The notes below the pieces were generated by a model. That model searched no databases. It saw only the letters and a program-made list of their open reading frames with translations, and was not told the DNA's origin. Shown here piece after piece: positions 6,028 through 6,031 of a stretch of 6,031 bases of DNA. Every line of letters starts with the position of its first letter. Positions within the stretch are counted from its first letter, which is position 1. The translations under genes and the position numbers were made by a program. The DNA is taken from contig JAJFHW010000274.1 of NCBI GenBank assembly GCA_021775385.1, positions 1-6,031 on the forward strand. Reading direction: 5' to 3'. Source of the stretch: Hyphomicrobiales bacterium (lineage in GTDB: Bacteria; Pseudomonadota; Alphaproteobacteria; Rhizobiales; HXMU1428-3).

Positions 6028-6031
6028 TGAG
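6027..6031 (+). CDS. Start of the next gene, cut by the window end (possibly rimI)
   Basis: Only ATGAG is visible. The start is supported by a good CGGAGG five bases upstream and by the one-base TGATG overlap with the tsaB stop, a common arrangement in coupled operons. In many alphaproteobacteria the gene after tsaB is rimI, encoding the acetyltransferase of ribosomal protein S18. That identity is inferred from neighbourhood alone, since no product sequence can be read. Confidence 0.45.

Overview
The window looks like ordinary chromosome from an AT-rich alphaproteobacterium (roughly 40% GC by eye), probably Hyphomicrobiales/Rhizobiales-like. Three things point that way: a large (about 180 kDa class) NAD-dependent glutamate dehydrogenase, an alphaproteobacterial-type universal stress protein placed just before an Nfu-type Fe-S protein and tsaB, and an intergenic palindrome with AGAGCATG/CATGCTCT arms resembling repeats I recall from Rhizobiales genomes. 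The genus cannot be named from the sequence alone. All real genes found lie on the + strand.

Layout. Positions 1-3468 hold the C-terminal roughly 70% of the glutamate dehydrogenase; its 5' part lies before the window. A 220-base gap follows, with a 14-bp direct repeat and a strong intrinsic terminator (3559-3601). A usp-family gene comes next (3689-4207). A 410-base non-coding stretch (4208-4617) carries a palindromic repeat, two diverged 20-bp direct repeats, a short tandem repeat, a putative extended -10 promoter and a duplicated GGCCTCA element just ahead of the next gene. The last block is an nfu-type Fe-S scaffold gene (4618-5190), tsaB (5227-6027) and the first bases of a gene that overlaps the tsaB stop as TGATG, preceded by a good Shine-Dalgarno. 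By position that last gene is probably rimI.

How the genes relate. Glutamate dehydrogenase links amino-acid catabolism to the TCA cycle and appears to be a separate transcription unit closed by its own terminator. The stress protein appears to be a single-gene unit. nfu, tsaB and the next gene form a probable housekeeping operon covering Fe-S cluster delivery, the tRNA t6A37 modification and possibly ribosomal protein acetylation.

I found no new defence, mobile or biosynthetic system. The least explained DNA is the repeat-rich gap at 4208-4617.
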